Source of the DNA: Candidatus Limicola stercorigallinarum
GTDB taxonomy: Bacteria > Actinomycetota > Coriobacteriia > Coriobacteriales > Coriobacteriaceae
NCBI GenBank assembly: GCA_018711625.1
Contig: DVID01000042.1
Location: 1 to 64,000, forward strand
DNA length: 64,000 nucleotides
Direction of reading: 5' to 3'
Position numbers and translations under genes: made by a program. Below, in pieces: positions 17,713-26,625 of this stretch. The notes beneath the pieces were generated by a model. It saw only the letters and a program-made list of their open reading frames with translations, ran no database searches and was not told the DNA's origin. The first letter of the stretch is position 1, and every line of letters begins with the position of its first letter.

Positions 17713-18099
17713 AAAAGGTCCCCTCTAGTTCCTAGGAGAGATGGCAGTAACGAAAGTAACTATGAATCATAGATGAGCTGCGTGACCCATACGACCGACA
17801 TCCGTGCAGCTGTCGTGACGCGCAGCGCACCATGTTGCTCCTAGGCCCCACTCAACCCCAGAAATTATGGATTTCCACAGCTCGCAGAGTTTTTGTAGCA
17901 ATTCCGCCCATAAGCGCGTATCATACCGACTCGTATTGACCGGCTCCTGTCGGTGTTTCGTTGTGCCGTTTCAGCCAGAGCGGCGCCGCGACGACAGGAG
18001 GCACGAGGACAACCCAGGCCGGTGGAAGGATGCCGGCAGATGGGCGGCACGCCGTCCGGAGTGGCCAAGCCCCGTGCTTAAAACCCCAAAGGAGTGAAC
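17713..18099. other. Spacer before rplE with a weak promoter candidate
   Basis: This 387-base spacer must hold the promoter that restarts the spc operon at rplE. TATCAT at 17919-17924 could be a -10 box, with TTGTAG at 17893-17898 twenty bases upstream as a poor -35. The stretch 17985-18090 is GC-rich and probably structured leader. No gene is seen. Confidence 0.35.
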
Positions 18100-18657
18100 A
18101 TGGCTGAAGAGAAGTATGTCCCGCGCCTGAAGACCAAGTACCTCAACGAGGTCAAGCCTGCTCTCCAGGAGAAGTTCAACTATAAGAACGTCATGATGAT
18201 CCCGAAGATGGAGAAGATCGTCGTGAACATGGGTGTCGGCGAGGCCGCTACCGATTCCAAGGCCATCGACGGCGCTGTGCGCGACCTCCGCGCCATCACC
18301 GGCCAGCAGCCCATGGTCACCCGCGCTCGTAAGTCCATCGCTTCGTTCCGCCTGCGTGCCGGTATGCCCATCGGCGCCAAGGTCACCCTCCGCGGCGACC
18401 GCATGTGGGAGTTCTTCGACCGTCTCACCTCGGTGGCGATCCCCCGTATCCGCGACTTCCGCGGCATCTCGCCCAAGAGCTTCGACGGCCGTGGCAACTT
18501 CTCCATGGGCGTGACCGACCAGCTCATCTTCCCCGAGATCCCCTACGACTCGGTGGATCGCACCCGCGGTATGGACATCACCATCGTTACCACCGCTAAC
18601 ACCGATGAGGAGGCCAAGGCGCTTCTCGACGCGTTCGGCTTCCCGTTCAAGAAATAA
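18100..18657 (+). CDS. rplE: 50S ribosomal protein L5
   Basis: This 185-residue protein is L5, which binds 5S rRNA. It has [20 protein letters not shown] and the loop [18 protein letters not shown] 18100 is taken as the start because AAAGGAG precedes it; a GTG two codons earlier sits inside that site. It begins the second half of the split spc operon. Confidence 0.97.
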   Translation: MAEEKYVPRLKTKYLNEVKPALQEKFNYKNVMMIPKMEKIVVNMGVGEAATDSKAIDGAVRDLRAITGQQPMVTRARKSIASFRLRAGMPIGAKVTLRGDRMWEFFDRLTSVAIPRIRDFRGISPKSFDGRGNFSMGVTDQLIFPEIPYDSVDRTRGMDITIVTTANTDEEAKALLDAFGFPFKK

Positions 18658-18666
18658 GGTAGGTCT

Positions 18667-18714
18667 GCTCCACAACGGCCGGCGGGGACAAAAGGGTCCT
18701 CGCCGGCTTGGAGC
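18667..18714 (+). promoter_or_regulatory. Strong hairpin between rplE and rpsN
   Basis: An outer GCTCCA/TGGAGC pair (18667-18672 with 18709-18714) encloses a 12-bp GC-rich stem with one G-U pair around a short A-rich loop. There is no T-run, and rpsN starts 30 bases later. It may protect or punctuate the mRNA, or bind a protein. Confidence 0.4.
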
Positions 18715-18744
18715 ATGCATATACAACATGTGAGGAGGAAATAC

Positions 18745-18930
18745 GTGGCTAAGACATCGATGATCGTCAAGCAGCAGCGCAAGCCGAAGTTCTCGACGCG
18801 CGCCTACACCCGTTGCCAGCGTTGCGGCCGTCCGCATTCGGTCTACCGCAAGTTCGGCATCTGCCGTGTCTGCTTCCGCGAGCTTGCGCTCAAGGGCGAG
18901 CTTCCTGGCATCAAGAAGGCCAGCTGGTAA
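18745..18930 (+). CDS. rpsN: 30S ribosomal protein S14, zinc type
   Basis: This 61-residue protein is the short Cys4 form of S14 (type Z), with CQRC and CRVC pairs. The start is GTG 18745 (product [16 protein letters not shown]), preceded by GAGGAGGAA. Confidence 0.96.
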   Translation: MAKTSMIVKQQRKPKFSTRAYTRCQRCGRPHSVYRKFGICRVCFRELALKGELPGIKKASW

Positions 18931-18968
18931 GTCACTACCAGTGTGTGCGCATGCACACAGGGAAGAGC

Positions 18969-19015
18969 GCGCGTGCCTGGCTTGCTAGCTATGGGTTAGC
19001 GAGAACCACACGTGC
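18969..19015 (+). promoter_or_regulatory. Irregular hairpin upstream of rpsH
   Basis: Helices GCGCGTG/CACGTGC (18969-18975 with 19009-19015), TGG/CCA and GCTA/TAGC form an interrupted stem 30 bases before rpsH. S8 represses the spc operon in E. coli by binding a bulged helix; this could be an analogous site, but no covariation data are at hand. Confidence 0.25.
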
Positions 19016-19044
19016 GAGTTCATCAAGAACGAAGGAGAATCTGT

Positions 19045-19443
19045 ATGAACCTTACAGACCCGATCGCAGATATGCTTACGCGCATCCGTAACGCAAACGC
19101 TGCGAACAAGGCCACGGTCTCGATGCCGAGCTCCAAGAAGCTCGTCGAGATCGCTCGCGTTTTGCACGAGGAGGGCTACATCGAGTCGTACTCCGTTGAG
19201 GACACGACCCCCCAGAAGACCCTCCACATCACCCTCAAGTATGGTCCGAAGAAGCAGAAGGTCATTTCCGGTATTCGTCGCATCTCCAAGCCCGGCCTGC
19301 GCAAGTACAGCCGTGTTATGGACCTTCCCCGCGTCCGTGGCGGCCTGGGCACGGCCATCGTGTCCACCAGCAAGGGCGTTATGACCGACCGCGACGCCCG
19401 TAAGCTCGGCGTTGGCGGCGAGGTCGTCGCCTTCGTGTGGTAA
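19045..19443 (+). CDS. rpsH: 30S ribosomal protein S8
   Basis: This 132-residue protein is S8, a central-domain 16S binder. It starts [17 protein letters not shown] after GAAGGAGAA, and ends with the [20 protein letters not shown] block. An upstream in-frame start at 19012 has no ribosome-binding site. Confidence 0.97.
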   Translation: MNLTDPIADMLTRIRNANAANKATVSMPSSKKLVEIARVLHEEGYIESYSVEDTTPQKTLHITLKYGPKKQKVISGIRRISKPGLRKYSRVMDLPRVRGGLGTAIVSTSKGVMTDRDARKLGVGGEVVAFVW

Positions 19444-19476
19444 GCGGCTAGGCGCGTAGAAGGAAAGGAGAACACC

Positions 19477-20013
19477 GTGTCCCGTATCGGTAAGAAGCCT
19501 GTCCAGATTCCCGCCGGAGTCGAAGTGGCAGTCGACGGTTCGCACGTTACCGTCAAGGGCCCCAAGGGCCAGCTTGAGCTTGATGTCTACAACAAGCTCA
19601 CCGTTGAGGTTGAGGAGGGCGTCCTGACCGTCGTCCGTCCCGACGACGAGCGCGAGACCCGCGCCCGCCATGGCCTCACCCGTGCGCTCATCCACAACAT
19701 GGTCGTGGGCGTTTCCGAGGGCTACACCAAGAGCCTTGAGCTCGCCGGCGTTGGTTACCGTGTCCAGCTCAAGGGCACCACGCTCGAGCTCTCCCTGGGC
19801 TACTCTCACCCGGTGATGTATGAGGCCCCCGAGGGCATCACCTTCGAGGTGCCCGACAACACGCACATCAACGTGAAGGGCATCGACAAGCAGCAGGTGG
19901 GCCAGGTTGCCGCCGAGATCCGCGGCAAGCGTCCGCCCGAGCCCTACAAGGGCAAGGGTATCCACTACGTTGGCGAGCACATCCGCCGCAAGCTTGGCAA
20001 GGCTGCTAAGTAG
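19477..20013 (+). CDS. rplF: 50S ribosomal protein L6
   Basis: This 178-residue protein is L6, located near the factor-binding centre. The GTG start at 19477 follows AAAGGAG; the product begins [17 protein letters not shown] and contains the L6 signature [11 protein letters not shown]. Confidence 0.97.
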   Translation: MSRIGKKPVQIPAGVEVAVDGSHVTVKGPKGQLELDVYNKLTVEVEEGVLTVVRPDDERETRARHGLTRALIHNMVVGVSEGYTKSLELAGVGYRVQLKGTTLELSLGYSHPVMYEAPEGITFEVPDNTHINVKGIDKQQVGQVAAEIRGKRPPEPYKGKGIHYVGEHIRRKLGKAAK

Positions 20014-20085
20014 TAGGAACCGCTGTCATCAGGTAAGACCAGCACCCCGTCAGGTGTTGGCAGCTCATCTTTAAGGAGTCTCACG

Positions 20086-20448
20086 ATGAACAAGAACAAA
20101 GCGAAGCTCGCGGGCCTTAAGCGTCGCCAGCGTCGCGTGCGCGGCAAGATCTTCGGCACGCCGGAGCGTCCCCGCCTTCGCGTGAATCGCACCAATGCGA
20201 ACATCTACGCCATGATTGTTGACGACACCAAGGGTCACACCCTGGTTTCTGCGTCGACCGTCGAGCCCGAGTTCAAGGGCACCCACACGTCGAACAAGGA
20301 AGCCGCCGAGAAGATTGGCGAGCTCGTGGCCAAGCGCGCTCTCGAGGCGGGCATCACCAAGGTCACGTTCGACCGTGGTGGCCGTATCTACCATGGCCGC
20401 GTCAAGGCCCTCGCCGACGGCGCTCGTGCCGCCGGACTCGAATTCTAG
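20086..20448 (+). CDS. rplR: 50S ribosomal protein L18
   Basis: This 120-residue protein is L18, which binds 5S rRNA with L5. [20 protein letters not shown] and the C-terminal [20 protein letters not shown] are characteristic. TAAGGAG precedes the ATG. Confidence 0.97.
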   Translation: MNKNKAKLAGLKRRQRRVRGKIFGTPERPRLRVNRTNANIYAMIVDDTKGHTLVSASTVEPEFKGTHTSNKEAAEKIGELVAKRALEAGITKVTFDRGGRIYHGRVKALADGARAAGLEF

Positions 20449-20462
20449 GAGGTAAGTAGCAC

Positions 20463-20987
20463 ATGGCTCGTAATCCTAAGCAGCAGCGCGAGGCCTCCGA
20501 GTTCGAGGAGCGCGTCGTTTTCATCAACCGTGTTTCTAAGACCGTCAAGGGCGGCCGTCGTATGTCGCTCGTGGCTCTCGTCGTCGTCGGCGACGGCAAG
20601 GGCAACGTGGGTCTTGGCATGGGCAAGTCCGCTGAGGTGCCTCTGGCCATCTCCAAGGCTTCGCTCGACGCCAAGAAGAACATGTTCCACGTGCCTGTGA
20701 CCGAGACCGGCACCATCCCGCACGAGGTCATCGGCCACTTCGGTGCTGGCCGCATCATCATCAAGCCCGCTGTCGAGGGTACCGGCGTTATCGCCGGCGG
20801 CGCTGTGCGTCCCCTCTTCGAGCTTGCTGGCATCAAGAACGTCCTCTCCAAGTCGCTCGGCACCGATAACGGCCTCAACATCATCAAGGCCGCTGCCGAG
20901 GGCCTTAAGGAGCTCTCGAGCCCGGAGGAGGTCGCGGCTCGCCGTGGTCTCACCGTTGCCGAGATGTTCGTTGGTAAGGAGCAGTAA
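20463..20987 (+). CDS. rpsE: 30S ribosomal protein S5
   Basis: This 174-residue protein is S5, involved in decoding fidelity. [20 protein letters not shown] and [16 protein letters not shown] are family landmarks. The rpmD start follows two bases after its stop. Confidence 0.97.
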   Translation: MARNPKQQREASEFEERVVFINRVSKTVKGGRRMSLVALVVVGDGKGNVGLGMGKSAEVPLAISKASLDAKKNMFHVPVTETGTIPHEVIGHFGAGRIIIKPAVEGTGVIAGGAVRPLFELAGIKNVLSKSLGTDNGLNIIKAAAEGLKELSSPEEVAARRGLTVAEMFVGKEQ

Positions 20988-20989
20988 GC

Positions 20990-21172
20990 ATGGCTGACAC
21001 CATCAAGATCAAGCAGGTCCGCAGCACCAATGGCTGCAAGAAGGACCAGGTTAGGACTGTCCGTGCCCTCGGACTCCGGAAGATCGGCGCTGTGCGCGAG
21101 ATCCCCGACAACGAGTCCGTTCGCGGCATGATCTTCAAGGTCAAGCACCTTGTCGAGATTGTAGAGGAGTAG
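20990..21172 (+). CDS. rpmD: 50S ribosomal protein L30
   Basis: This 60-residue protein is L30, with the VRTVRALGLRKIGAVREI core. It sits between rpsE and rplO as usual, with spacers of only two and three bases. Confidence 0.96.
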   Translation: MADTIKIKQVRSTNGCKKDQVRTVRALGLRKIGAVREIPDNESVRGMIFKVKHLVEIVEE

Positions 21173-21175
21173 CAA

Positions 21176-21625
21176 ATGCAGCTTCATGATCTCACTCCCG
21201 CGCCCGGCTCCACGCATAGCCGTAAGCGCATCGGCCGTGGCAACTCCTCTGGTCACGGCACCACCGCGGGTCGCGGCCAGAAGGGCCAGCTCTCCCGCTC
21301 CGGTGGCGGCAAGGGTTCGGGCTTCGAGGGCGGCCAGACGCCGCTTGCGATGCGCCTGCCTAAGCTCCCCGGCTTCCGTAACCCCCGTCGTGTGGAGTTC
21401 ACGGCTGTGAACATCGCACGTCTCGACCGCAAGTTTGAGGACGGTGCCGTGATCGACGGTGCTGCGCTCAAGGCGGCCGGCATCATCAAGAAGGAATTTG
21501 AGCCGGTCAAGATTCTTGGTGTGGGCGAGACCACCAAGAAGTGGACGGTCAAGGTGGACAAGATCTCGGCTTCTGCTAAGGCCAAGATCGAGGCCGCCGG
21601 AGGGTCGGTCGAACTTCCGTGCTAA
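21176..21625 (+). CDS. rplO: 50S ribosomal protein L15
   Basis: This 149-residue protein is L15, a late assembly protein. It has KRIGRGNSSGHGTTAGRGQK and FEGGQTPLAMRLPKLPGF. Its last seven bases overlap the start of secY. Confidence 0.97.
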   Translation: MQLHDLTPAPGSTHSRKRIGRGNSSGHGTTAGRGQKGQLSRSGGGKGSGFEGGQTPLAMRLPKLPGFRNPRRVEFTAVNIARLDRKFEDGAVIDGAALKAAGIIKKEFEPVKILGVGETTKKWTVKVDKISASAKAKIEAAGGSVELPC

Positions 21626-22902
21626 CTGCTCTGAAGAATGCGTTCCGCATCTCTGAGCTGCGGGGCAAGATTCTCTTCACCATAGCAATGCTCGTGGTGT
21701 ACCGCGTAGGTGCCCACGTCCCTGTGCCCGGCATCCCCTTCCAGTCGATGCTGGACCTCTTCGGCGGCGACGATTCTGTCGCCGCCGGCGCTATGGCGCT
21801 GTTGAATCTCTTCTCGGGCGGCGCGCTGAGCTATGTCTCGGTCTTCTCCCTGGGCATCATGCCCTATATCACGAGCTCGATCATCCTTCAGATGCTCCAG
21901 AGCGTGATTCCCAGCCTGCACGAGCTCGCTCGTGAGGGCGAGGTGGGCCAGACCAAGATCACCCAGTATTCTCGCTACTTGACGCTCGCGCTTGCACTGC
22001 TCAACTCCATTGGATACCTGTTCCTCTTCAAGAGCTACGGTATCAACTTCAACGGTGCTGGTGCACCCGAGATCATCTTCGACATCATGATCGTGGGCAC
22101 GCTTACGGCGGGCGCCATGCTCATCATGTGGATCGGTGAGCTCATCACCCAGCGCGGTATTGGCAACGGCATGTCGCTCATCATCTTTGCGAACATCATG
22201 GCCGGCCTGCCGCAGGCGATCATCTCCTCGGTGAGCGCCGACGCGTACGGTGTCATCATCACGGCGGTCATCCTCGTGGTCATCATTTGCGTCATCCCGC
22301 TCATTGTGTTCATCGAGCGTGGTCAGCGCCGCATTCCGGTGCAGTACGCCAAGCGCGTTGTTGGTCGTCGCATCATGGGTGGTCAGTCCACCTACCTGCC
22401 CATTAAGGTCAACACGGCCGGCGTGGTGCCCATTATCTTCGCGAGCGCGCTGCTCTATTTCCCGGCGCAGCTTGCGGTGTTCTTCCCGGGCATCGGCTGG
22501 GTTCAGGCGGTTGCGGGCGCTCTGTCGTCCGGCTGGATCAACTGGATCCTGAACGTCGTGCTTATCGTGTTCTTCGCGTACTTCTACACCTCCATGGTGT
22601 TCAATCCCGAGGATACGGCCGACAACCTTAAGAAGCAGGGTGGCTTCATCCCGGGCGTGCGTCCTGGTAAGGCCACCGCGGCCTACATCAAGAACGCGCT
22701 CAACAAGATCACGCTTCCCAGCGCTGTCTTCCTGGCGTTTATCGCCATCGTCCCCTCCATCGTGTTCTCGTTCACCAACAACCAGCTCATCCAGTCCTTT
22801 GGTGGTACGTCCATCCTCATCATGGTGGGTGTGGTGCTTGACACCATTGCCAAGGTTGAGAGCCAGTTGAAGATGTACGATTACGATGGGTTCTTTAAGT
22901 AG
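21619..22902 (+). CDS. secY: Preprotein translocase channel subunit SecY
   Basis: This 427-residue protein forms the SecYEG channel in the cytoplasmic membrane. Ten membrane spans are readable, with the plug/TM2 region after GGALSYVSVFSLGIMPYITS and the cytosolic loop RGQRRIPVQYAKR where SecA and ribosomes dock. The start is GTG 21619, inside the end of rplO, so the two are translationally coupled. Its motor partner secA is also in this window at 50958. Confidence 0.97.
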   Translation: MLTALKNAFRISELRGKILFTIAMLVVYRVGAHVPVPGIPFQSMLDLFGGDDSVAAGAMALLNLFSGGALSYVSVFSLGIMPYITSSIILQMLQSVIPSLHELAREGEVGQTKITQYSRYLTLALALLNSIGYLFLFKSYGINFNGAGAPEIIFDIMIVGTLTAGAMLIMWIGELITQRGIGNGMSLIIFANIMAGLPQAIISSVSADAYGVIITAVILVVIICVIPLIVFIERGQRRIPVQYAKRVVGRRIMGGQSTYLPIKVNTAGVVPIIFASALLYFPAQLAVFFPGIGWVQAVAGALSSGWINWILNVVLIVFFAYFYTSMVFNPEDTADNLKKQGGFIPGVRPGKATAAYIKNALNKITLPSAVFLAFIAIVPSIVFSFTNNQLIQSFGGTSILIMVGVVLDTIAKVESQLKMYDYDGFFK

Positions 22903-22919
22903 GCCGAGAGAGGAGAGAC

Positions 22920-23546
22920 ATGAACATCGTGTTGTTGGGAGCTCCTGGTGCTGGCAAGGGCACCATGGCTCAGCGCCTTGTGGCCGATTACGGTGTGGCG
23001 CACATCTCGACGGGCGATCTTTTGCGTGCCGCTGTTAAGGCGGGTAGCGATTTGGGTCGTGCGGCTAAGAAGTACATGGATGCCGGCGAGCTTGTTCCCG
23101 ATCAGCTTGTGATCGATTTGGTGAAGGAGCGTCTCGGCGAGGATGATGCCCAGCAGGGCTTCCTGCTCGATGGCTTCCCGCGCAACACGGTTCAGGCGGT
23201 CACGCTTGACTCGGAGCTTTCGTCGCTTGGTCGCGCCATTGATTGCGCGTTGCTTATCGACGTGAAGCCCGAGGTGATTGTTGAGCGTCTGTCGTCTCGT
23301 CGTACCTGCCGCGCTTGCGGTTACACCGGTACGGCTACTGACACCACCTGCCCCGCCTGCGGTGGCGAGATGTACCAGCGTGACGACGACAAGCCCGAGA
23401 CCATCAAGAACCGTCTCGATGTGTACGAGAAGTCCACGAGCCCGCTTGTGGAGTACTATCGCGGCCAGGGTCTCTTGAAGGCTGTCGACGGCGCTCATGC
23501 CATCGACGATGTGTATGCAGCGGTGAAAGAAGCGCTCGCTCTATGA
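22920..23546 (+). CDS. adk: Adenylate kinase
   Basis: This 208-residue enzyme balances ATP, ADP and AMP. The P-loop GAPGAGKGT is near the N-terminus, LLDGFPRN is conserved, and the LID has two CxxC-type pairs (CRAC, CPAC) consistent with bound zinc. It lies between secY and map and overlaps map by four bases. Confidence 0.97.
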   Translation: MNIVLLGAPGAGKGTMAQRLVADYGVAHISTGDLLRAAVKAGSDLGRAAKKYMDAGELVPDQLVIDLVKERLGEDDAQQGFLLDGFPRNTVQAVTLDSELSSLGRAIDCALLIDVKPEVIVERLSSRRTCRACGYTGTATDTTCPACGGEMYQRDDDKPETIKNRLDVYEKSTSPLVEYYRGQGLLKAVDGAHAIDDVYAAVKEALAL

Positions 23547-24331
23547 TCAAAATCAAGTCTCCATTAGAGATCGAGGCTATGAAGAAGGCCGGGGCACTGT
23601 CTAAGATGGTGCTCCGGCATGTTGGTGCCATGGTGCACCCTGGTGTCTCGACCTTTGAGCTCGACCAGCTGGCCGAGCAAATCATTCGTATGCATGGTGG
23701 CATCCCGGCCTTCAAAGGCTACGGTGGATTTCCCGGCTCCATTTGCGCCTCGCTGAACGACGCCGTGGTGCATGGTATCCCCAACCCCGATATCATCCTC
23801 CGCGATGGTGACATCATCTCCATCGACACCGGAGCGATTGTTGACGGTTGGGTGGGCGATAACGCCTGGACGTTCTATGTGGGCACGGTTGCCCCCGAGG
23901 TTCAGGCACTCTGCGAGGTTACCCGCGATTGCTTGAAGGCGGGTATCGAGCAGGCTGTCCCCGGCAACCACATTGGCGACATCGGTCACGCTGTTCAGAG
24001 CCTCGCCGAGGCTCACGGCTATGGCGTGCTGCGCGAGTATGTGGGCCATGGTGTGGGCCGTAACATGCATGAGGACCCCAACGTGCCTAACTTTGGCAAG
24101 AAGGGGAGAGGCGTGCGCCTGCAGGAGGGCATGGTTATCGCCATCGAGCCCATGATCACCTTGGGTACGCACCATGTGAGCACGGGCGCCGACGGATGGA
24201 TCGTCACCACCGACGACCACCTGCCCGCCGCTCACTACGAGAACACCATCGCCATCACAGCCGATGGCCCCGTGATTCTCACCTCCGACGCCCAGGGCCC
24301 CTGGTGCAGTATGCAGGGCGGCGAAATGTAG
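23543..24331 (+). CDS. map: Methionine aminopeptidase, type I
   Basis: This 262-residue metalloenzyme removes the initiator Met. The metal ligands fall in SIDTGAIVDGWVGDNAW (two Asp), YVGHGVGRNMHEDP (His), and two Glu in AIEPMITLG and the C-terminal ENTIAI. The ATG overlaps the adk stop as ATGA. Length is that of short type I enzymes. Confidence 0.96.
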   Translation: MIKIKSPLEIEAMKKAGALSKMVLRHVGAMVHPGVSTFELDQLAEQIIRMHGGIPAFKGYGGFPGSICASLNDAVVHGIPNPDIILRDGDIISIDTGAIVDGWVGDNAWTFYVGTVAPEVQALCEVTRDCLKAGIEQAVPGNHIGDIGHAVQSLAEAHGYGVLREYVGHGVGRNMHEDPNVPNFGKKGRGVRLQEGMVIAIEPMITLGTHHVSTGADGWIVTTDDHLPAAHYENTIAITADGPVILTSDAQGPWCSMQGGEM

Positions 24332-24346
24332 CCAACTTACCCCATT

Positions 24347-24419
24347 GAGGTCGACCTGTTTCATCCCGTGCTCAAACAGCGCTGCGCGAACTGCGCGCGG
24401 GACGAAACAGGTCGACCTC
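24347..24419. repeat. Hairpin element 1 with conserved loop
   Basis: Arms 24347-24368 and 24398-24419 are 22-bp inverted repeats with one mismatch. The 29-nt loop (24369-24397), read on the reverse strand, matches the loop of the element at 24511-24562 with one substitution and one inserted base, while the outer arms of the two share nothing beyond the inner CCCG/CGGG pair. It lies 15 bases after the map stop. No T-run follows. Confidence 0.65.
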
Positions 24420-24499
24420 GAGCGTTCGGCTACGTTCTTGCAGGATTCAATGGTCTCATTGTGCATCCATCATGTATCCGGCATGTTTTGCGCGCTTTT

Positions 24500-24575
24500 G
24501 CGGGCGGACTATACCCTCCCGCGCGCAGTTCGCGTCAGCGCTGTCTGAGCACGGGAGGGTATGTCCCGCCGACGC
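24500..24575. repeat. Hairpin element 2 with the same loop, opposite orientation
   Basis: A perfect 11-bp core stem (24511-24521 with 24552-24562) extends imperfectly to about 24500 and 24575. The 30-nt loop (24522-24551) is nearly identical to the reverse complement of the loop at 24369-24397. It lies upstream of infA. The rest of 24332-24689 holds only the infA leader. Confidence 0.65.
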
Positions 24576-24689
24576 GGGGGACAAAAGACTTCAAAGTCGA
24601 AATTGTGAAGTCGATAAGAAAAATACACGATTCAGCACGTTGTGTTGTATCATTCGCTGTTGCTGTCGTTTCGAGAGAAAGATGTGCTT

Positions 24690-24908
24690 GTGAAGAAGGA
24701 AGACGCAATCGAACTCGAGGGTACGGTTACCGAGCCCCTGCCCAACGCCATGTTTCGCGTTGAGCTGGAGAACGGTCATAAGGTGCTTTGCTCCATCTCG
24801 GGCAAGATCCGTATGAACTACATCCGTATTCTTCCCGGTGACAAGGTTGTCGTGGAGCTCTCTCCCTACGATCTTACCCGCGGTCGCATCACCTATCGCT
24901 ACAAGTAA
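24690..24908 (+). CDS. infA: Translation initiation factor IF-1
   Basis: This 72-residue OB-fold protein binds the 30S A site during initiation. The sequence after the start, [19 protein letters not shown], and the end [15 protein letters not shown] are diagnostic. GTG 24690 is chosen because it gives the family's usual N-terminus and has GAGAGAAAGA upstream; another GTG two codons earlier and an ATG at 24642 are less likely. Confidence 0.95.
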   Translation: MKKEDAIELEGTVTEPLPNAMFRVELENGHKVLCSISGKIRMNYIRILPGDKVVVELSPYDLTRGRITYRYK

Positions 24909-25055
24909 CGCCAGCACACACGCATGCATTATCGGCTGCACGGATTGCTCAACCTGCAGTCGTCTTTGCATGTCAAGGCCAGCCATCGTGATTCACGCCT
25001 GCGGCTGGGCGAGTAGATAGTAGGGAAAGTCTGAGCACTACCGAAAGGAAGAACG

Positions 25056-25169
25056 ATGAAGGTACGTCCTTCGGTCAAGAAGATGTGCGACAAGTGCAAG
25101 ATCATCAGGCGCCATGGCAAGGTTCTCGTCATCTGCGAGAATCCGCGCCACAAGCAGCGTCAGGGTTAA
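25056..25169 (+). CDS. rpmJ: 50S ribosomal protein L36, zinc form
   Basis: This 37-residue protein is L36. [19 protein letters not shown] carries Cys11 and Cys14, with Cys27 and His32 completing the zinc site. AAAGGAAG precedes the ATG. It sits in the canonical infA-rpmJ-rpsM order. Confidence 0.96.
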   Translation: MKVRPSVKKMCDKCKIIRRHGKVLVICENPRHKQRQG

Positions 25170-25184
25170 GAGAGGAGATTGAAG

Positions 25185-25559
25185 TTGGCCCGTATCAATG
25201 GTGTCGACCTTCCGCGTGAAAAGCGCGTCGAGATCGGTCTGACCTACATTTACGGCATCGGCCGCACCACCGCGACGAAGATTCTCGCCGCGACGAACAT
25301 CAATCCGGACACCCGCGTCAAGGACCTCACTGATGAAGAGGTTGACGCTATCCGTAAATACATCGACGAGGCCCATCTCATGGTTGAGGGCGACCTCCGT
25401 CGTGAGCGCAACCAGAACGTCAAGCGCCTTATGGACATCGGCTGCAACCGTGGTCTGCGTCACCGCAAGGGCCTCCCGGTCCGCGGCCAGCGCACCCACA
25501 CCAACGCTCGTACCCGCAAGGGTCCGAAGCGTCAGATCGGTGCCAAGAAGAAGAAATAA
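25185..25559 (+). CDS. rpsM: 30S ribosomal protein S13
   Basis: This 124-residue protein is S13 of the 30S head. The start is the rare TTG at 25185, giving [17 protein letters not shown] as in other S13 proteins, with AGGAG seven bases upstream; a TTG two codons earlier would place the site too close. [20 protein letters not shown] marks the C-terminus. Confidence 0.96.
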   Translation: MARINGVDLPREKRVEIGLTYIYGIGRTTATKILAATNINPDTRVKDLTDEEVDAIRKYIDEAHLMVEGDLRRERNQNVKRLMDIGCNRGLRHRKGLPVRGQRTHTNARTRKGPKRQIGAKKKK

Positions 25560-25569
25560 GGAGCGCTAG

Positions 25570-25977
25570 ATGGCTACTGCAAAGAATAAGCGCGGCGCCG
25601 TTACCCGCATCAAGCGCGCGGACCGCAAGAACATCTCCGTGGGGCAGGCCCATATTCGCTCCACGTTCAACAACACGATCGTCTCCATCACCGATCCCCA
25701 GGGCAACGTCATCGCTTGGCGCTCCGCTGGCCAGGTCGGCTTCAAGGGTTCGCGCAAGAGCACCCCGTTTGCTGCTCAGATGGCCGCTGAGGCCTGCGCG
25801 AAGGCCGCCATGGAGCACGGCATGCACAAGGTCGCCGTGTTCGTGAAGGGCCCGGGTTCCGGTCGTGAGACCGCTATCCGCTCGCTTCAGGCCGCTGGTC
25901 TCGAAGTCACGAGCATCCAGGACAAGACCCCCATTCCGCACAACGGCTGCCGCCCCAAGAAGCGTCGCCGCGTGTAA
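25570..25977 (+). CDS. rpsK: 30S ribosomal protein S11
   Basis: This 135-residue protein is S11, part of the platform. It has [19 protein letters not shown] and the C-terminal [18 protein letters not shown]. Confidence 0.97.
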   Translation: MATAKNKRGAVTRIKRADRKNISVGQAHIRSTFNNTIVSITDPQGNVIAWRSAGQVGFKGSRKSTPFAAQMAAEACAKAAMEHGMHKVAVFVKGPGSGRETAIRSLQAAGLEVTSIQDKTPIPHNGCRPKKRRRV

Positions 25978-25996
25978 CTGAAAGGATCGTACCAAC

Positions 25997-26593
25997 ATGG
26001 CAATCGATAGGACGCCTGTTCTCAAGCGCTGCCGTCAGCTGGGGATCGACCCGGTCGAGCTTGGCTACAGCAGCAAGAAGGAATCTATCCGCCAGCCCAA
26101 GCGCCGTCGCAAGGAATCTGAGTACGGCATGCAGCTGCGCGAGAAGCAGAAGGCTAAGTTCATCTACGGCGTGCTCGAGAAGCAGTTCCGCCGTTACTAC
26201 GAGCGCGCTCTGCGCATGCCCGGTGTCACCGGTGGCAACCTCATGACGCTGCTCGAGTGCCGTCTCGACAACGTCGTGTTCCGTCTGGGCTTCGCTCGCA
26301 CCCGCAAGGAGGCCCGTCAGACGGTGCGCCACGGTCACTTCACCGTCAATGGTCGTCGCGTCGACATCCCGTCTTACCTCGTGAAGGCTGGCGACGTTGT
26401 GGCTGTGGGCGAGAAGTACCGTGACCTTCTCCCCATCAAGGAGGCCCTCATCCAGTCCGAGCGTTTCGAGGTTCCTGGCTGGCTCGAGGTTGATATCGAG
26501 AATCTGTCGGGCAACGTTTTGTCGCTCCCGACCCGCGAGCAGATCAGCACCGATATCCAAGAGCAGCTCATCGTCGAGCTCTACTCCAAGTAG
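25997..26593 (+). CDS. rpsD: 30S ribosomal protein S4
   Basis: This 198-residue protein is S4, a primary 16S binder. It has the S4 RNA-binding domain at [20 protein letters not shown]. The short form lacks the N-terminal zinc cysteines found in some S4 proteins. The gene lies between rpsK and rpoA. Confidence 0.97.
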   Translation: MAIDRTPVLKRCRQLGIDPVELGYSSKKESIRQPKRRRKESEYGMQLREKQKAKFIYGVLEKQFRRYYERALRMPGVTGGNLMTLLECRLDNVVFRLGFARTRKEARQTVRHGHFTVNGRRVDIPSYLVKAGDVVAVGEKYRDLLPIKEALIQSERFEVPGWLEVDIENLSGNVLSLPTREQISTDIQEQLIVELYSK

Positions 26594-26625
26594 TCCTGTT
26601 GGGCTGCTGAGGCTGGAGGTAATAC

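Noticed and set aside
24347-24575. CRISPR array or Rho-independent terminators
   Set aside because: Two inverted hairpins with different arms are not direct repeats with spacers, and no T-run follows either stem.
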